The notes under the pieces: model-generated
What the model was told of the DNA's origin: nothing
The model's database searches: none
Seen by the model: the letters and a program-made list of their open reading frames with translations, nothing else
NCBI RefSeq assembly: GCF_000275845.1
Contig: NW_006766888.1
Location: 609,342 to 673,341 of the forward strand
Length of the DNA stretch: 64,000 nucleotides
DNA from: Dichomitus squalens LYAD-421 SS1
Lineage: Eukaryota > Basidiomycota > Agaricomycetes > Polyporales > Polyporaceae
Direction of reading: 5' to 3'
Made by a program: the position numbers and the translations under genes
Part shown: piece by piece, positions 24,062 through 36,255 of the stretch
Numbering within the stretch: the stretch's first letter is position 1
How the letters are laid out: each line of letters opens with the position of its first letter

Positions 24062-27000
24062 ATGAGAGTCGAACTTCATAGCACCTTCCTACTCGCCTGC
24101 TTAGCGGTACGGTCCGCAGCCGTCACTGTGACGGTCAGCAAGACAGCAAGCCATTCCGTTCCGTCTACTCTGTGTAAGCAGGTCCCCTGCTGAAAGTGTT
24201 GGCTATGTTCCTCTGACTACTTGCTTCTACAGATGGACAAATGTTTGAAGTAAGGGCGCTGTTCGTTGTGATTCGTGCCCTCGGATGCTGACAACTTTGC
24301 ATGTATGGCGTCTTCAGGATATCAATGTGAGTGTCATCTATCCCCTGCGAAAGCTTCTCACGATATCTTGCTGAGCGGGCTGGATTAGCATGTACGTTAC
24401 TTCGCTCGGTATCTCCAGTACGCGACATGAATAACGAATAACGAATGACTCTCGCTGCGATCGGGCAGAGCGGGGACGGTGGTCTCTATGCAGAATGTGC
24501 GTTTCTTCAATTGCTGTAAGGTCTCATGCATTGGACTCACGAGACTTCGGTCAACAACAGTACTGCAGAACAGGGCTTTCCAACAGGTGACGCCAAGTAA
24601 TATTTCAGGAAATCGCCCTCAAAATAAATGTCGCCTCTGATCATGGTCCCTCAGACACCACGGCGGCTTTGAACGCGTGGCGCCCCCTCGGCGATGCACA
24701 GCTGACTGTCATCGCTGATACAAAACCGGTTTCCAATGCTCTGCCAAACTCCCTGCAACTCATTGTTCCGAGTGGCTCAACTGGCTCTGTCGGTTTCACC
24801 AACGAAGGCTTCTGGGGTATGATATCGTTCTTCCACGTCACGTTCATGCGGCTGAGTGATTGGCAAACCTTGATTTAGGAATCAAGGTCGATTCATCCTG
24901 GACATACAAAGCGTCTTTCTACTACCGCTTCCCGGCGTCCTCGTCCTTTTCCGGGCCGCTGACGGTGGGCCTGCGCACTAACGCTGGGACGGTCCTTGCA
25001 CAAGCGACTGCTCAAATCCGCAGAACAACGAGCTGGCAGCAGATAACCCTCGATCTCAAGCCGACATCTTCTGCTCCCGACATCAACAATAGCTTCTTCA
25101 TTTCGGTAGATGGCCCCAAGGCTGCGGGTCAAACTATTCACTTCGCCATGCTCTCCCTCTTCCCTCCGACCTTCAAGAACAGACCGAATGGGTTGCGCAT
25201 TGACATTGCTGAGGTCTGTGTAGTGCTTGACGCGATCAGTGACAAAGCATTCATTCAGCGCTCGATAGACTCTGGCTGAAATGGGTCCGGCCTTCTTCCG
25301 ATTCCCGGGCGGGAACAACCTGGTACGTCCTCTTATCGCGCCTATTCTGACGTATTCGGGAATAAGCTCACGCTTGTAATGTAGGAGGTAAACTTGTCAT
25401 CATACAAAACGGCTGGTCCAAACGCGTGTTATATTTTCTATGTAGGGTCAAACCCCGGCAACGAGGTGGCAGTGGAATGCTACCGTCGGGTCTTTACTCG
25501 ATCGTCCTGGGCGTGTCGGCGACTGGGGCTATGTGAACACGGAGTAAGCGACACATTCACACGGGTCAACGTTTCTGTCGCACTCAATATCCGCCGAATC
25601 TCGTGCGCAGCGGTCTCGGCCTTCTTGAGTTTCTGCAGTTTTTCGAAGACGTAGGGATGGAACCTATCATGGCCGTCTGGTCAGGCGAGTATATCTTCCG
25701 ACGTAACACTATTTCAAGCCCGAGCTCACGCGTGCGTCTCGCCCGCCGTACCAGGTTATGCGCTCGGAGATACTAGTGAGCCTGAGAGCGCCCTTGCACC
25801 CTTCATTCAGCAGGCCAAGGACCAGGTGAGTGCTTCTTCCCGCGGGCACCGGCAAAGTCGGACAGCCTGACCCGTGCATCCCGCGGCGTGCCTTACTGTC
25901 CTGCAGATCAATTTCGTCATCGGTGACCCTGCAAAGAGCGCACCAGGTATTGTGTTTGTCTTGAACTACATTCTTATTTGACGTTTACAAACGGTGATGG
26001 TGATTCAGCGGCCCTGCGAGCTTCGTTGGGACACCCAGAGCCATTTAATCTGCGGTTTGTGGAGGTTGGAAACGAGGTGGGTTCTATCGCCTATCAGAAC
26101 GGCGCAGATCATCGCCTCCGTAAATAGACAAGCTGATGTTTGTTTCTCCATAGGACTTCATTGGCTCAGCCCCTTCGACGTGAGTGCATCCATCTTGCCC
26201 TAGATGAGATCGACCATTGAGTTGAAATCGCTAAAGATACCCGTACCGTTGGCGCGACTTCTTTGGGAATTTGAGTGCCGAGTTCCCTAACCTCCGTACG
26301 TTCTCTTCCATTCTTTGCGGTACCACCGCAGTCTGATGCCCACACCCGCTGTAGGGTTCATTGCGACCTCGGATGTGGGGAGCCCAGTTCTCTCCCCCGC
26401 TCCGCCGTCATATGATGTCCACGTCTATCAGACGCCGAGTGAGAGTCTAGAAGCGACTTTGCATGCTCTCAGGGTCTGATCTCCCCGTGTCCCAGCTTGG
26501 TTCTACCAAAACGCGTTTTATTACGACTCGTTTGAGGTGAGTGAACGTCGTGAATCAGCAACACGTGTAAACTCAATATGGCTCCAGCGCGACGGTACCA
26601 CCTACTTTGAGGTTTGCTGTTGGAGGGTATTCCCTTGACCTTCCGACGCTGATCCCGCTTCAGGGGGAGTACGCTGCAATTTCTACCAACGCGAACGACA
26701 TATTTGGCACACCTGCCGACGGGCGCCTGTCATGGCCAACAGTACAGAGCAAGCAGCTTCCCACAAGTGAGACAATGCACGAATCTGATCATGAACATAC
26801 CAGGCTCTTCCGGAGAAGCTGCATTCATGACTGGATTGGAGAGAAACAGCGATATCGTGTTCGCGGCCTCCTATGCGCCTTTGTTGCAGGTGAGGCAATG
26901 CCTTAATCCTGTACGATAGCCAATGCTTACTAGTCGTGCAGCATGTCAATTCTACGCAATGGGTACGTCTCCGCGGTGATTCTGGCAGATATCCTTGAGT

Positions 27001-27604
27001 TAAGTTCGATGAATAGACGCCAGACCTGATCTCCTTTGAGTACGTGTCACGCTTTATGGCAAATTTGGCATATCTTGTTAACCTATGCGGTTGCAGTGCT
27101 GGATCAGTGATCAAGTCCACGAGCTTCTATGTACAGAAGGCAAGTCGTGCAAGCAGCCTATTCTTGTCTACGCAGCTCATTCATGGTGCTCGAATTAGCT
27201 GTTCGCGACCAATCGGGGTGATCAGTACCTCCCAAGCACGCTGCCGACGAACGGTGGCACATTGCACTGGAGTGTCACCCGCTCGTCAAGTTCCGGCGAA
27301 ACTTTCATCAAAGTAGGTTACTCAGCCCCTTGAATCGGTCCTGTTTCGCTGCAGATTGACACAACACTAACAGGTCGCTAACGCTGGCAATGCATCTGCG
27401 AGTATCACATTCGACCTGAGCCAGTTCAGTACGGTGGCCAGCTCGGGAACTCTGCAGCTCCTGACTGGTCCAGAGACGGCGAGCAACACGCCTGAAGCGC
27501 CACAGACCATCTTGCCCAAGACAAGCGCGATCTCCACGGGCAAGTCGTTCACATATAATGCTTCTGCGTTCAGTGTCAGCGTCATTATGACCACGACACA
27601 TTGA
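24062..27604 (+). CDS. Secreted alpha-L-arabinofuranosidase, GH51
   Basis: ATG 24062 starts a signal peptide (MRVELHSTFLLACLAVRSAA). The mature start TVSKTASHSVPSTLYGQMFE leads through DIN-H-SGDGGLYAELLQNRAF, FFRFPGGNNLEGQ, RPGRVGDWGYVNTD and VEVGNED to YDVHVYQTPTWF, YFEGEYAAIST, SGEAAFMTGLERNSDIVFAASYAPLL and a beta-sandwich C-terminus ending at TGA 27602-27604. This is fungal GH51 over its full length. The likely acid/base is Glu of GNED and the nucleophile Glu of GEY, by family knowledge. The enzyme removes arabinose side chains from arabinoxylan and arabinan outside the cell. About 20 introns are needed. Exons of 17, 9 and 3 nt run in series (24233-24249, 24318-24326, 24389-24391), another 3-nt exon lies at 25385-25387, and two introns have probable GC donors (25685, 27140). 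No inactivating break was seen. Confidence 0.92.
24389..24391 (+). other. 3-nt microexon (CAT) of the GH51 gene
   Basis: The context reads gattag-CAT-gtacgt. It encodes the His of DIN-H-SGDGG. The neighbouring exons end at 24326 (AAT) and begin at 24469 (AGC). Skipping it would keep the frame but remove the His. Confidence 0.75.
25385..25387 (+). other. 3-nt microexon (GAG) of the GH51 gene
   Basis: The context reads atgtag-GAG-gtaaac. It encodes the Glu of FPGGNNL-E-GQ, which I know as conserved in fungal GH51. Flanking introns are 25323-25384 and 25388-25445. Confidence 0.75.
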
Positions 27605-27757
27605 ACGCTCCGACGGGGAGGCGATCCCGGTTCCTTGACTGCGTATGGCCGTTGGAGAGTATAGGACGCACGGAGGTGTGGGAAGAATATGTGATGAACG
27701 ATGGGCAACGTTTGCGCTGAATTAGGCGATCTGTAAGCAATAGTGATGTCCGAGTAT

Positions 27758-30700
27758 CTACTGTAATTTTGTGAGGTCGATTTCCATGGGCTCCTCCTCC
27801 CCTAAGTCGTCAAATGCGTGTTGTATCGCAGGCAGGTACGTGTTGAGCTTCCACATGTCGCCCAAGCGTATCCGAGAATAGTCGAATGCAAGCCCAATGA
27901 GGGGCCCGCCAGACGTTTCGCCTTGTCGAGGCGGCATCCCAGGATAACGGGCAGAGAAGTGGGTCAGGAGAATTTTCTGAGCCCGCATACTGTTTACCCG
28001 AACGTTTATTAGACAACATAGCCTCGCGAGATGAAGTGCTGCCGTAGCGCGCAGGATGGGATGGGAGATAGAAGTCGATGGGCAGAGAAACACCCACCCG
28101 GCAGCAGCTACGGCACACCAGATTACACCAAACACTCACCGCCTGCCCACATCGATCGCTTGTGCCGAGGTGCTGTGGGCCTTCTCTCGCGCCAGCTCCT
28201 CTTCTTCGGGGCTCATGCTCGACTCGTGGATAAGCAACGTGACGTCGCGGCCTGCCTTGACCAAATTGTCCGTCGGCATGGTGTCCCCGGAAAAGCTTAA
28301 TGGACAATCGCGTCAGTTCCTCCTCCGATCCGCGAAGCTTTATCACTCGCCGCGGCACATCGCAGATACGATGTCGAGGCAAGATGACAACGAACGAAAG
28401 ACGATGGAGCTGATTGCACTCACGCCATGCTCCATCCGTCCCTGTGCCTGATCACCACACCGTAGCAGCGGGTTCGGTGCGCGACATCAACGGTGGTGAA
28501 GCTTTTCAACCCGAGCGCATGGCACATCGCTTGAGCATTCTCGCGCGACCTATGTTGTTTGCGTTCCGCATTGCGATTCCCCGATTTGGCGAACACGAGT
28601 ACCATGCGATGAAGGCATTCCGAATCAAACTGTCAGGTACGCATATTCGACGCATTTAAGGCGGGCTTGTCGGCGTACCTTTCTTGGTTCATGAAGGGCT
28701 CGTCTTCAGTCTGGTTCCTTCCGTACGGGCGAGCGAATCGCCAATTAAGCGCGTCTGAGAGGACCATGACAATCCCATTGAGATCTGCCAGCCCTTGATC
28801 TTCAAGCTCTTGACGTTCCAAGAGGTACATGAGGTGGTGACGAAGGCCGACGACATACAGTGGGTCCGTGGGAGGTGGGTTCATCTATGACCTCATACCG
28901 TGAAGTTCGAAAGCATATGCTGGGGTGGGTGCCGAGGACGTACCTGCGCACGCATTGTCAAAATCTTCGACAGTCCCATGTGATGGTCGCCGTGCATATG
29001 ACTCAGGTAGATGCACTTTATATTACGCAATACCTCCCAAACACCTGTGGACCTCGCGGGATCGTCGCCGAAAGATCGAACAAGTTGGCCCCAGGTACCC
29101 TCGCCACAATCGAGAAGGATGCTGCCGTGGCCCGGGATCTGAATCAACGTTCCGGACACTAGGAGATGTATTGATGAATATGCAGCATTTTTCACTCGTC
29201 ACAAAGAATAGGAATACCATTTCGCAATAAGGTGGGTATAGCACTGCCAGTGCCGAGAGGAGTTACCACGACGTCGTCTCCTGGTTGGCTCGCCGGGCTA
29301 CGTCGGCCTATCCGCTCAGCAACGCGCGCCTTCACGGCGGCGAACTTCTCGTTGACTGAAGCCGATAGTTCGGGCAAAGATTTGGACTCAGCAAGCGTCT
29401 TGAACGCATCCTCCTTTGCTAAGGAATCGTACCCAGGTGCATTGAGGGGTCGGAGGCCGAGTAGAAGATCTCTTCGAGACAAGATTGTCCTTGTGGGAAG
29501 ACCGGTGATGGCTGCATATCATGAACCTTAGGCTACAGGGAACATATATGCGGGTAGAAACGTACAAGCAAGATCTCGCTGAGGAGCTAGTTCATATTTT
29601 GGGATGGGGAACATATCAGCGTCCAGTTGATTGAGCTTCGCTTGCACGAGTGCCGAACGAGTGAAGGAGATTTGATTTGGCGTGTGCTCTTTTGAAGATA
29701 CTACGTGCTGCAAACAGAGCATCTCAGTAACAGCACCCTCCCCGTTGCTAGCTCAAAACTTACGTAAGTCTCATCAGAGAACCCGTTCATGAACGACTTA
29801 TACCGTTCATCTTCGAGTACTTTGGCGCTACACATATGATACACGGCGTACACGGGATGCTGCCTCCGGGCCGTCTCTTCCTTTGAGCGATATTGCGAGA
29901 AGAAAGGTGAGTCCGCAAAGGATGCCATGAGGGAGGGTATGTATGCCGACGTTGGCACGTCCAGTATGAGAATCGACTATTGAGCACCGTTAGCGTTGAC
30001 GCACAGCACAAGTGCTGCTCACAAACGACCTACCTGAGGGCTCTCGCTTGGGCCAACACAATCCTCCGGTCTGACGGTACGCTGCAGCTTGCCACCTTGA
30101 CCGTCGTCTACCTCGAATGTGATCGTCTCGCCCTTGATCAGTCGCCCTCGGATGGGACCACGAGGAATGCCAAGCTCCTCCGCCTTCTTCGCATCGAACT
30201 TGCCACGAACAGTCGGCCCAACCAGGAGGTACCCGAGCGTCGGCAGCCCTTCGGGTCCCATCTCCAGACGGGGGAGCCGGGCGTGCTTCTTGTCATTTGC
30301 AACTGGCGATCGTGCTCGAGATGACATCGGAGCGCTCGCCGTCTGAACGATAGTCTGTCTCGCCTCGCGCTTCTCCTTCTTAGAGAGGCCGATATCCTGC
30401 TCTGGGGGAGCCTCCAGCGGAAACATCTCCTGCAGCATGAGCTTTCGCCATTCTTGAGCGTCTGAACCAGTGAGCGAGGACGGAGAGAAATCGCTCCTCT
30501 TCGCACGCTCGTAGATGACTGCGGGCACTGGAGACGTAGACTCGACGACGCTGTCACCAACTGGCGGCGGAGAAGTGCGTTTTGAGGAAGTTGGGGGAGA
30601 GAGGGAACGTTTTCTCTTCAATGGCCGTTCTGAAGGGTCCCCAGCAGGTACGGTCTCAACAGACGGGTATAAAGGGATGGAGTGGACCGTGATGTTTTCG

Positions 30701-31271
30701 TCCTGAAAAATTGGCGGCGGCGAGTTGAGGCTTTCGTGCGCGGGAGTGGTTGGAGCTTCCACCGCCTTGACAGTCATCATTGAGCTGTCACCTTTCCTTG
30801 AACTTTTGGAAACCCCATGGAAAGGCATGTACACGCACCGATATGTATACCCGCGCATGGTAGCGAGATAATGCATCAAGCCATACGGTCCCACGATGTC
30901 CATAGCGGGCACTGACGCGTCCGCACAAAGCATCAAGAGGCCTGTTCAGATAGTGAATTAGCTCTATAGCTACAGTACATGGCGAGTCTATGCAGTAGCT
31001 CTGCGGATATGCAAACGCAAACAGCCCTTTACATTGGTGCGCACACGAGCAAGACATCACACATACCAGCAATGCCACCACACCTCTGTGTCCCTGCACC
31101 CGTCAAGAATAACCCCTTCAACCTTCTAAAGGAATGGTGGCTCTGCAACCATGACCGACCCAAGCCCTCGCTGGCATTGAAGATGTACTTGGCCGTTCCA
31201 AAGTTGACGAGGAGAGAGGGCTCCGTGTCAGACGACGCGGAGGTCAGAACAGAGACATTCCAGGTCGCCAT
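27758..31271 (-). CDS. TRZ1: Long-form tRNase Z (RNase Z, ELAC2/Trz1 type)
   Basis: The amino half (MATWNVSVLTSASSDTEPSLL, KGLFLTGAGTQRCGGIAG) is the degenerate metallo-beta-lactamase half of the long form. The linker is Ser/Pro-rich and carries basic KRKRS patches. The catalytic half has PLGTGSAIPTLLRN, LLDCGEGTWGQL, the zinc motif HMHGDHHMGL (HxHxDH), SGDTMPTDNL, LIHESS and LTHFSARY. The enzyme removes 3' trailers from precursor tRNAs in nucleus and mitochondria. At least seven introns are present. ATG 31269-31271 gives the family-like start; upstream sequence is open to about 31412 without an ATG, so a longer mitochondrial-targeting form from a separate exon is possible. Stop at 27758. It converges on the GH51 gene with 153 bp between stops. 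Confidence 0.92.
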
Positions 31272-32147
31272 GCTCGGGTCCCTCAATGGGACAGATTGGG
31301 AAGCAAAACTGCGAAGAGCAGGCGCAAGTCGAAGAGTGCTTGAGTTGACAGCGAGATTGAAGGAGTGTGTCGCCCTACGACATATCCAAGCCAGATTGCT
31401 AGGGAAACCCAAGATATTGTGAGACAGCCTGCAATTTGCCTAAGGTCCAAGGTTCGGAATTGTGAAGGTGAATGAACGTATGTCAGAAGTCCTATGGAGA
31501 AGGAGCTTCTGCGGGGGTGAAAATATGAGGACAGTACTTGGCCAGCCAACAGAACCTTCTATGTAGCGCTAGAGGTATACTAAACGCCCGGAAACAGCCG
31601 ACCAGACCAAGGCGGGCCGTGTAAGCACAATACCAACGACCTTCATCTTCTATTCTTCTATGTAAACCTTCAATTCTATGCCAAGTGAATTTCACCGGGG
31701 TGTTTTGAGTGCAGTTTTTCTGATGGGTCCTGCATCTCGTTGTCCGTCAAGATGCACCCAAAGCAATAGTGATCGAACTTGAGGTGTCCCAATTCGGCAG
31801 GCGATTGAGGATACTGCCAATGTTCATTGACATTTCCCCTTTAACTCAGAAGTTCTACTGTTCCGTACCTCTGCTGCTCTCGGGGGTAGAAGAATCTAGG
31901 ATGCTCCATGTCTGCAACAGCACTAAGGGCCACTTTGCGCACAAATACCGCCAAATATTGTCATTCTACACAACAACAGGAACAAAGAGCTTCCCCACCA
32001 CATCGACTCTACCCTGACCAAGAACGGTGAAGTCCGGAGCATGTAAGCAGATACCTCTCTAGCCATGAACCATGTGGTGCTCAGCCGTTTGGACCGCCAT
32101 CACGGGACACCACAAAACGCGGGCAGTGCAGTTAACCCCAAACCACC
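31272..32147. other. Intergenic; 3' edge of duplicated block
   Basis: This lies between the tRNase Z start and the stop of HsbA-like copy 1 (both minus). From about 31795 onward the sequence is alignable by eye with 37150-37520, so the duplication reaches into this spacer. No gene is supported. Confidence 0.55.
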
Positions 32148-33036
32148 CTAGGACTCGTAGGTGGTGATGGTCTGCGTGAAGGTGACGTTCAGGGCGGTCT
32201 GTGAAAGAGCATTCAGTCGATGTCAGGGCAAGTATCACGTAGGATAAAGAACACTGACCACCTGAGCCAGGGCGGGACCCTCCTCAGTGGGGATGAGTGC
32301 GATCACACCGAAAGCGAAGGTCTGAAGGGAACGCAGATTTCGTCAGCTTTACTCCATTGACTGAATTGCTAGCTCTACGCACGTCTACGACAGCCTCGAG
32401 GGCCTCCAAAGCGACCGCGATGGGAGCCGTCAAGAAGAATTGAGCAGCCAGGGACTATAGGATCATTGTCACGGTCAGTGTCATGTAATACTTCCAGTGA
32501 TGATATACGTACATGCTTGCCGATGATGATCTCGAGAAGCTGCCTGAATGTCAAGGAGGGTATGTGTCAGAAGAAGGATCTCTGGAAGGTAAATATGTCC
32601 CTTACTGGTGGACCTCGACGAACGTCGTCAACACGTCGACGACCTCGATGGCTACGTCGTCCGGGTACGCAGGAGTGGAGGACTGCGAGATTATGAATGA
32701 ACCCCACGTATAAGCGTCAAGGTGCATAGGACTACCGACCGAGAACTCCGCATTGAAGCTGGTAACAGCGGTGGTGATGTTACCAAGACCGGTTACAATT
32801 TCCTGAAACCAGGTGTCAGAAAGTGGCGGAGCCCCAGAATGCATAGTAAGACTGACGAAGCCGTCGATGGCAAAGTTCACGACGCTCAGGTCGTTGACGG
32901 TAGTCGCCAAGCTGGAGGACACGCTGGTGAACGTCTGGATCGCGGAGATGACGACGTCGGAGCTTTGCGCCATGGCACCAGCCGCACCCAAGACGACTAG
33001 GGGGACGATGTTGACGAGGGTGCTGAAGAACTTCAT
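32148..33036 (-). CDS. HsbA-like small secreted protein, copy 1
   Basis: ATG 33034-33036 begins a clear signal peptide (MKFFSTLVNIVPLVVLGAAGAMA). Helical segments follow: SDVVISAIQTFTSVSSSLATTVNDL, EIVTGLGNITTAVTSFNAEFS, VDVLTTFVEVHQQLLEIIIGKH, SLAAQFFLTAPIAVALEALEAVVD, and a tail LNVTFTQTITTYES ending at TAG 32148-32150. The pattern of amphipathic helices resembles the hydrophobic surface binding protein A family (HsbA), fungal proteins that coat hydrophobic surfaces and can recruit hydrolases. Six introns of about 50-60 nt split a coding length near 600 nt, the first removing the GTCAGT...TTTCAG segment near 32801-32853. It is paralogous to 37522-38411, same strand. HsbA membership is inferred from helix pattern only. 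Confidence 0.75.
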
Positions 33037-33144
33037 TGCGAGATAAAGCTGAGTGCTGTCGAGAGGAATAGAGAGGCTGTGTGAAGCTGCTGTGTGCGTC
33101 GAGAGATGTGAGGAGCTGAAGAGCAAAGGGCCAAGGCATGTCGA

Positions 33145-33152
33145 TTCTTATA
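33145..33152 (-). promoter_or_regulatory. TATA element of HsbA-like copy 1
   Basis: The minus strand reads TATAAGAA about 110 bp before the ATG. The paralogue has TATAAAAA at the equivalent place, so the core promoter was duplicated too. Confidence 0.5.
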
Positions 33153-33296
33153 CGAACATGGATGAAAGTGGGCGCTCGCCACAGACATCCATGATGACTC
33201 TCTTGCTGCCGTCCGGCGTTGTAAACTACCTGTGCGTCCACAGTGTCAGCAGTTCAGAAGCAGTGAGGTAACAGGCGACGCACCTACTTGCCGCCT

Positions 33297-33649
33297 GTTA
33301 GGTGGTGCCGTAGCTCCGAAATGCATGGGCTTCATCATGCAGTATGGCCAGTTAAAAGGCGTCTGTGTGCGGTACAACACAAAGGTTTCAGCCGTAAGGG
33401 AGCTCTGCTGTGAAACGGTAAGGTGCCCGGTGTAGCATTGGGAGTCACTGAGAGGGCGTGCCCGCCTTGGTCTCAAGGCTACCAGCGTCTTTCCCCGCAT
33501 TTCGGCGACTGCGAAGATGCATGGCATTGGAATGCGCATTCGCAATACGAGTTTCTAGCCGAATAGAATAAGAGCCTATGGCGTGCTGTATGACTAGTCC
33601 ATGCTCTCGTACGTAGCGGCCACGCTCCGGGAACTGATCAGCCATTTCA
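33297..33649 (-). pseudogene. Decayed copy of the small ORF at 38692
   Basis: Read on the minus strand from ATG 33643-33645, this encodes MADQFPERGRYVREHG and matches MADQFKELGRYVTEHG at 38692 on the plus strand. Further downstream the nucleotide match continues to about 33298, but the reading frame stops at 33445 after 66 codons, so this copy is shifted or truncated. It is inverted relative to the surrounding duplication. Confidence 0.55.
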
Positions 33650-34205
33650 GCGTTCCTAATGCAGCCAATGAGGGAACATCCGGTGTTAGTAACATCAGAA
33701 GGCCCACCTAGACCACAACCGCTGGGCTCATTCCCTAATGCCTAATTTCTACGCAATAGCATGGAAGTATTTTCCCAAGGCCAAAGACCGCATGTGCATC
33801 TCAGTCTTCCCCTTGCTGACAAAACCGATAAAGGAGACAGAGACGCCCACCGGCGTTAGGGTGCGCATCCTTGTAGCGTGCCCTTCGAGTTCATGACGTT
33901 AGTTGACGGATGCAGGCTGGAAACGAGGGAAGTGTGCCATCCACAACGACCATGCCCGGAGCGTCATACGATCGTCTGAGCTGCCGAACGCCCTAAATAC
34001 GAGTTGTACGGGCATGCCGGTGACTGTGGACATGGGAGTCTCGTCATGGGCTTTCGTGACGTACAGACAGCTGCTCTGCACATCCTCGCGGACCAGGATT
34101 AGGAGGCGAGTATCCTCACGTGGCCCATTCCATACAACCAACGATGAGTCAGGAGACAGCAGCGTTCGTAGATATGTACGGTAAACCATACCTCGTGGCC
34201 AATAC

Positions 34206-36247
34206 GAGCAGCTTCAGTAGATTGAATGCAAGCGTTACTAGTGCCGCGACCAAAGTGGCATTGAAGTTGCATGCAAAGCGCCGACGGACAGTGCGTCTAG
34301 GGTGCCAGGCGCCGGCCCGAATCACAGGCGCCCGCCGCCCCCAACACCAACGCCCATCGGGCATAGCGCAGTCACGGTCTACATACCAATAATATTGTGC
34401 CAGCGACTCTGTGAGTTAGGCCCACATCTAGCGTACCAGATATGTGGCCCTCTTTGTCTCTTCGGGAAGAAGCGGAGCGCTCGAAAGCGTCTCATACTCT
34501 CTAATTTTGCCCATCGCAACCTCTCGAGTCGCAACGCTGGTGGGATCGGGCCGTCATGGTTAAACCCCCCCTTTCAGGTGATGCCTTGCGTGCCTTTTCC
34601 GGAGTCGTCTGTGCCTCCTCTCCACATGGGTGGCCAGGACTTGCAAGTTTCGCAGCGCCCGGGGACCCCTCCGGCCCTCTTCCCGCCGTGAACCGCTGTT
34701 CTGTGAGCCACTTTGCGCTCTCCTTGCCTGCAGACCCTCTCTTCTCCTTCCTGCGCTCTGCCTGCCTCCCGCTGTCCTGCTTACCCCATGGACGCTGTCG
34801 CGCCGAAAGCACATCAGCATTTGATGCGCTCCTCATGATCGCACTTACGCGCTTACCATCAGCGCCTCTGACCTGTTGATATCGCCTCGTCCGTCGTGAC
34901 CGCCGCCTCCCGCTCCCGCCTCCCCGCCTCCCGCCATAGACCTGCTCGCGCTAAGGCTTGGAATATGCTTGCACACTACATACTTGTCGCTCTGGTTTCT
35001 CCCTCTTTCCGGCCGCCTTGGGCAGCGCCCTCGACCTCACCGCCCGCGCCTGTAGCTCGGATTTCAACTCTTGATGGGCGCATGATAGCCGTGCCTGCGC
35101 GCACTGCTCGGCTACTCTCTGTTTGCATGCAGTAGGTAGGTTTCAAACCGTCGAGGCCAGATTGCCCTTCAAGTCAAAACCGCCGTTGTAGGTTACTCCT
35201 TTTCAAGACCTCAGGCCTCAGCTGTGACCTGCCCATTGCACGACGTCTGCTGTCGCACCGCGCCAGCCATGATCTCGTCCTCATGCGTTTGCTTCTGCTC
35301 CTGCTCCATCTTATGCGGGTTTCTTTGCCCCTCATCCTGACACTCGTCTTGCTCGTTTGTCGTGTTCGACATCACTGCTTCTGCTAAATGCTCGTGTTGC
35401 CCGAAAACCAACAATAAAGTCATGTGAGAAAGAGAGAAAGAGGACGAGCATGGATGTCCTTCTCCTTCGCCGTCTCCTTTAAACTGTAAGTAATCGGACT
35501 CGTGAGTGACTTTCCCGGGCTGCTCCTCGCTCGGGGGCCTGGTCCAGGAGAACGGTGTTCGTGTCATGTCATCCCACCCTCGGAGCGCGGGTTCGGCGAG
35601 GTGTGCTGATACACATAGATTGTGCGGGGGTTTTCTCTGTTCTTGACCCTCCCAGTGGTCGCTTGGCCAGGGGCATCCACCCAGAACAAGTTCGGCTGGA
35701 CGAACTTGTTGAGCATCCTCTTCCTTGATCAGCTTGTCGGCACAAGCCCTCAAGTAGTCAAGCTGAATGTCACGGTGTGGCCGCTGTGCAAGCGTGTTGA
35801 GGTACTTTTTCGTGTACGTTCTAATGAACGATGTCGCTGCCCAGATCGTTGGCTTCTTTCAGCGGTTTCTGAGCATCTTCAAGGAGCTCCGGGTGAAGAG
35901 CCTGTGACTGACCGGCGAGTGTCACCTGGGCATGTACGTCCTGTGTAAGCGATCAACTTTTGCCGATCCTGAGTTGGACATATCTGACATGTGTGGTTAG
36001 GACTTCGCCAACTCCATCTATGAGCGCCATAGGGACTCGAATCTACGCTCAGCGGCTTCTGAGTGTCTGACCGTATGTGCCCTCAGCTTCGTCGCAGGTT
36101 TTTCTAATCGAACTGACTTCGTGGTGCAGCCGTCCTTGGTTGGAATGTTGTCCAGGAGTAAATCGATGCAGTGGATTTCGTACACAAGTATGAATGTATC
36201 TATCAATTCAAGTACATCACCTATCCATCCTTACACGCGAGTCCCCT
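34206..36247. other. Spacer between the duplicated blocks
   Basis: The sequence is unique between copy 1 and the MITE. 34550-35130 is rich in C/T on the plus strand. A minus-strand frame at 35211-35753 lacks an ATG at its opening and has low-complexity acidic composition; I do not call it a gene. No transposase or reverse transcriptase motif was found. Confidence 0.5.
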
Positions 36248-36255
36248 CATTAGCC

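Larger units (their letters stand above)
31795..34205. repeat. Segmental duplication, copy 1
   Basis: About 2.4 kb matches 37150-39590. The match includes the HsbA-like gene, its promoter (CTTGCTGCCGTCCGGCGTT at 33204 and 38574), a block starting ACGGATGCAGGCTGG (33905 and 39292) and an end at ACCATACCTCGTG (about 34186 and 39570). Orientation is direct except for an inner segment of about 350 bp that is inverted. Confidence 0.8.

Noticed and set aside
35211..35753. 180-codon minus-strand frame in the spacer
   Set aside because: It opens with TTG, the first ATG is far inside, and the sequence is low-complexity with no homologous counterpart in the duplicated flanks.
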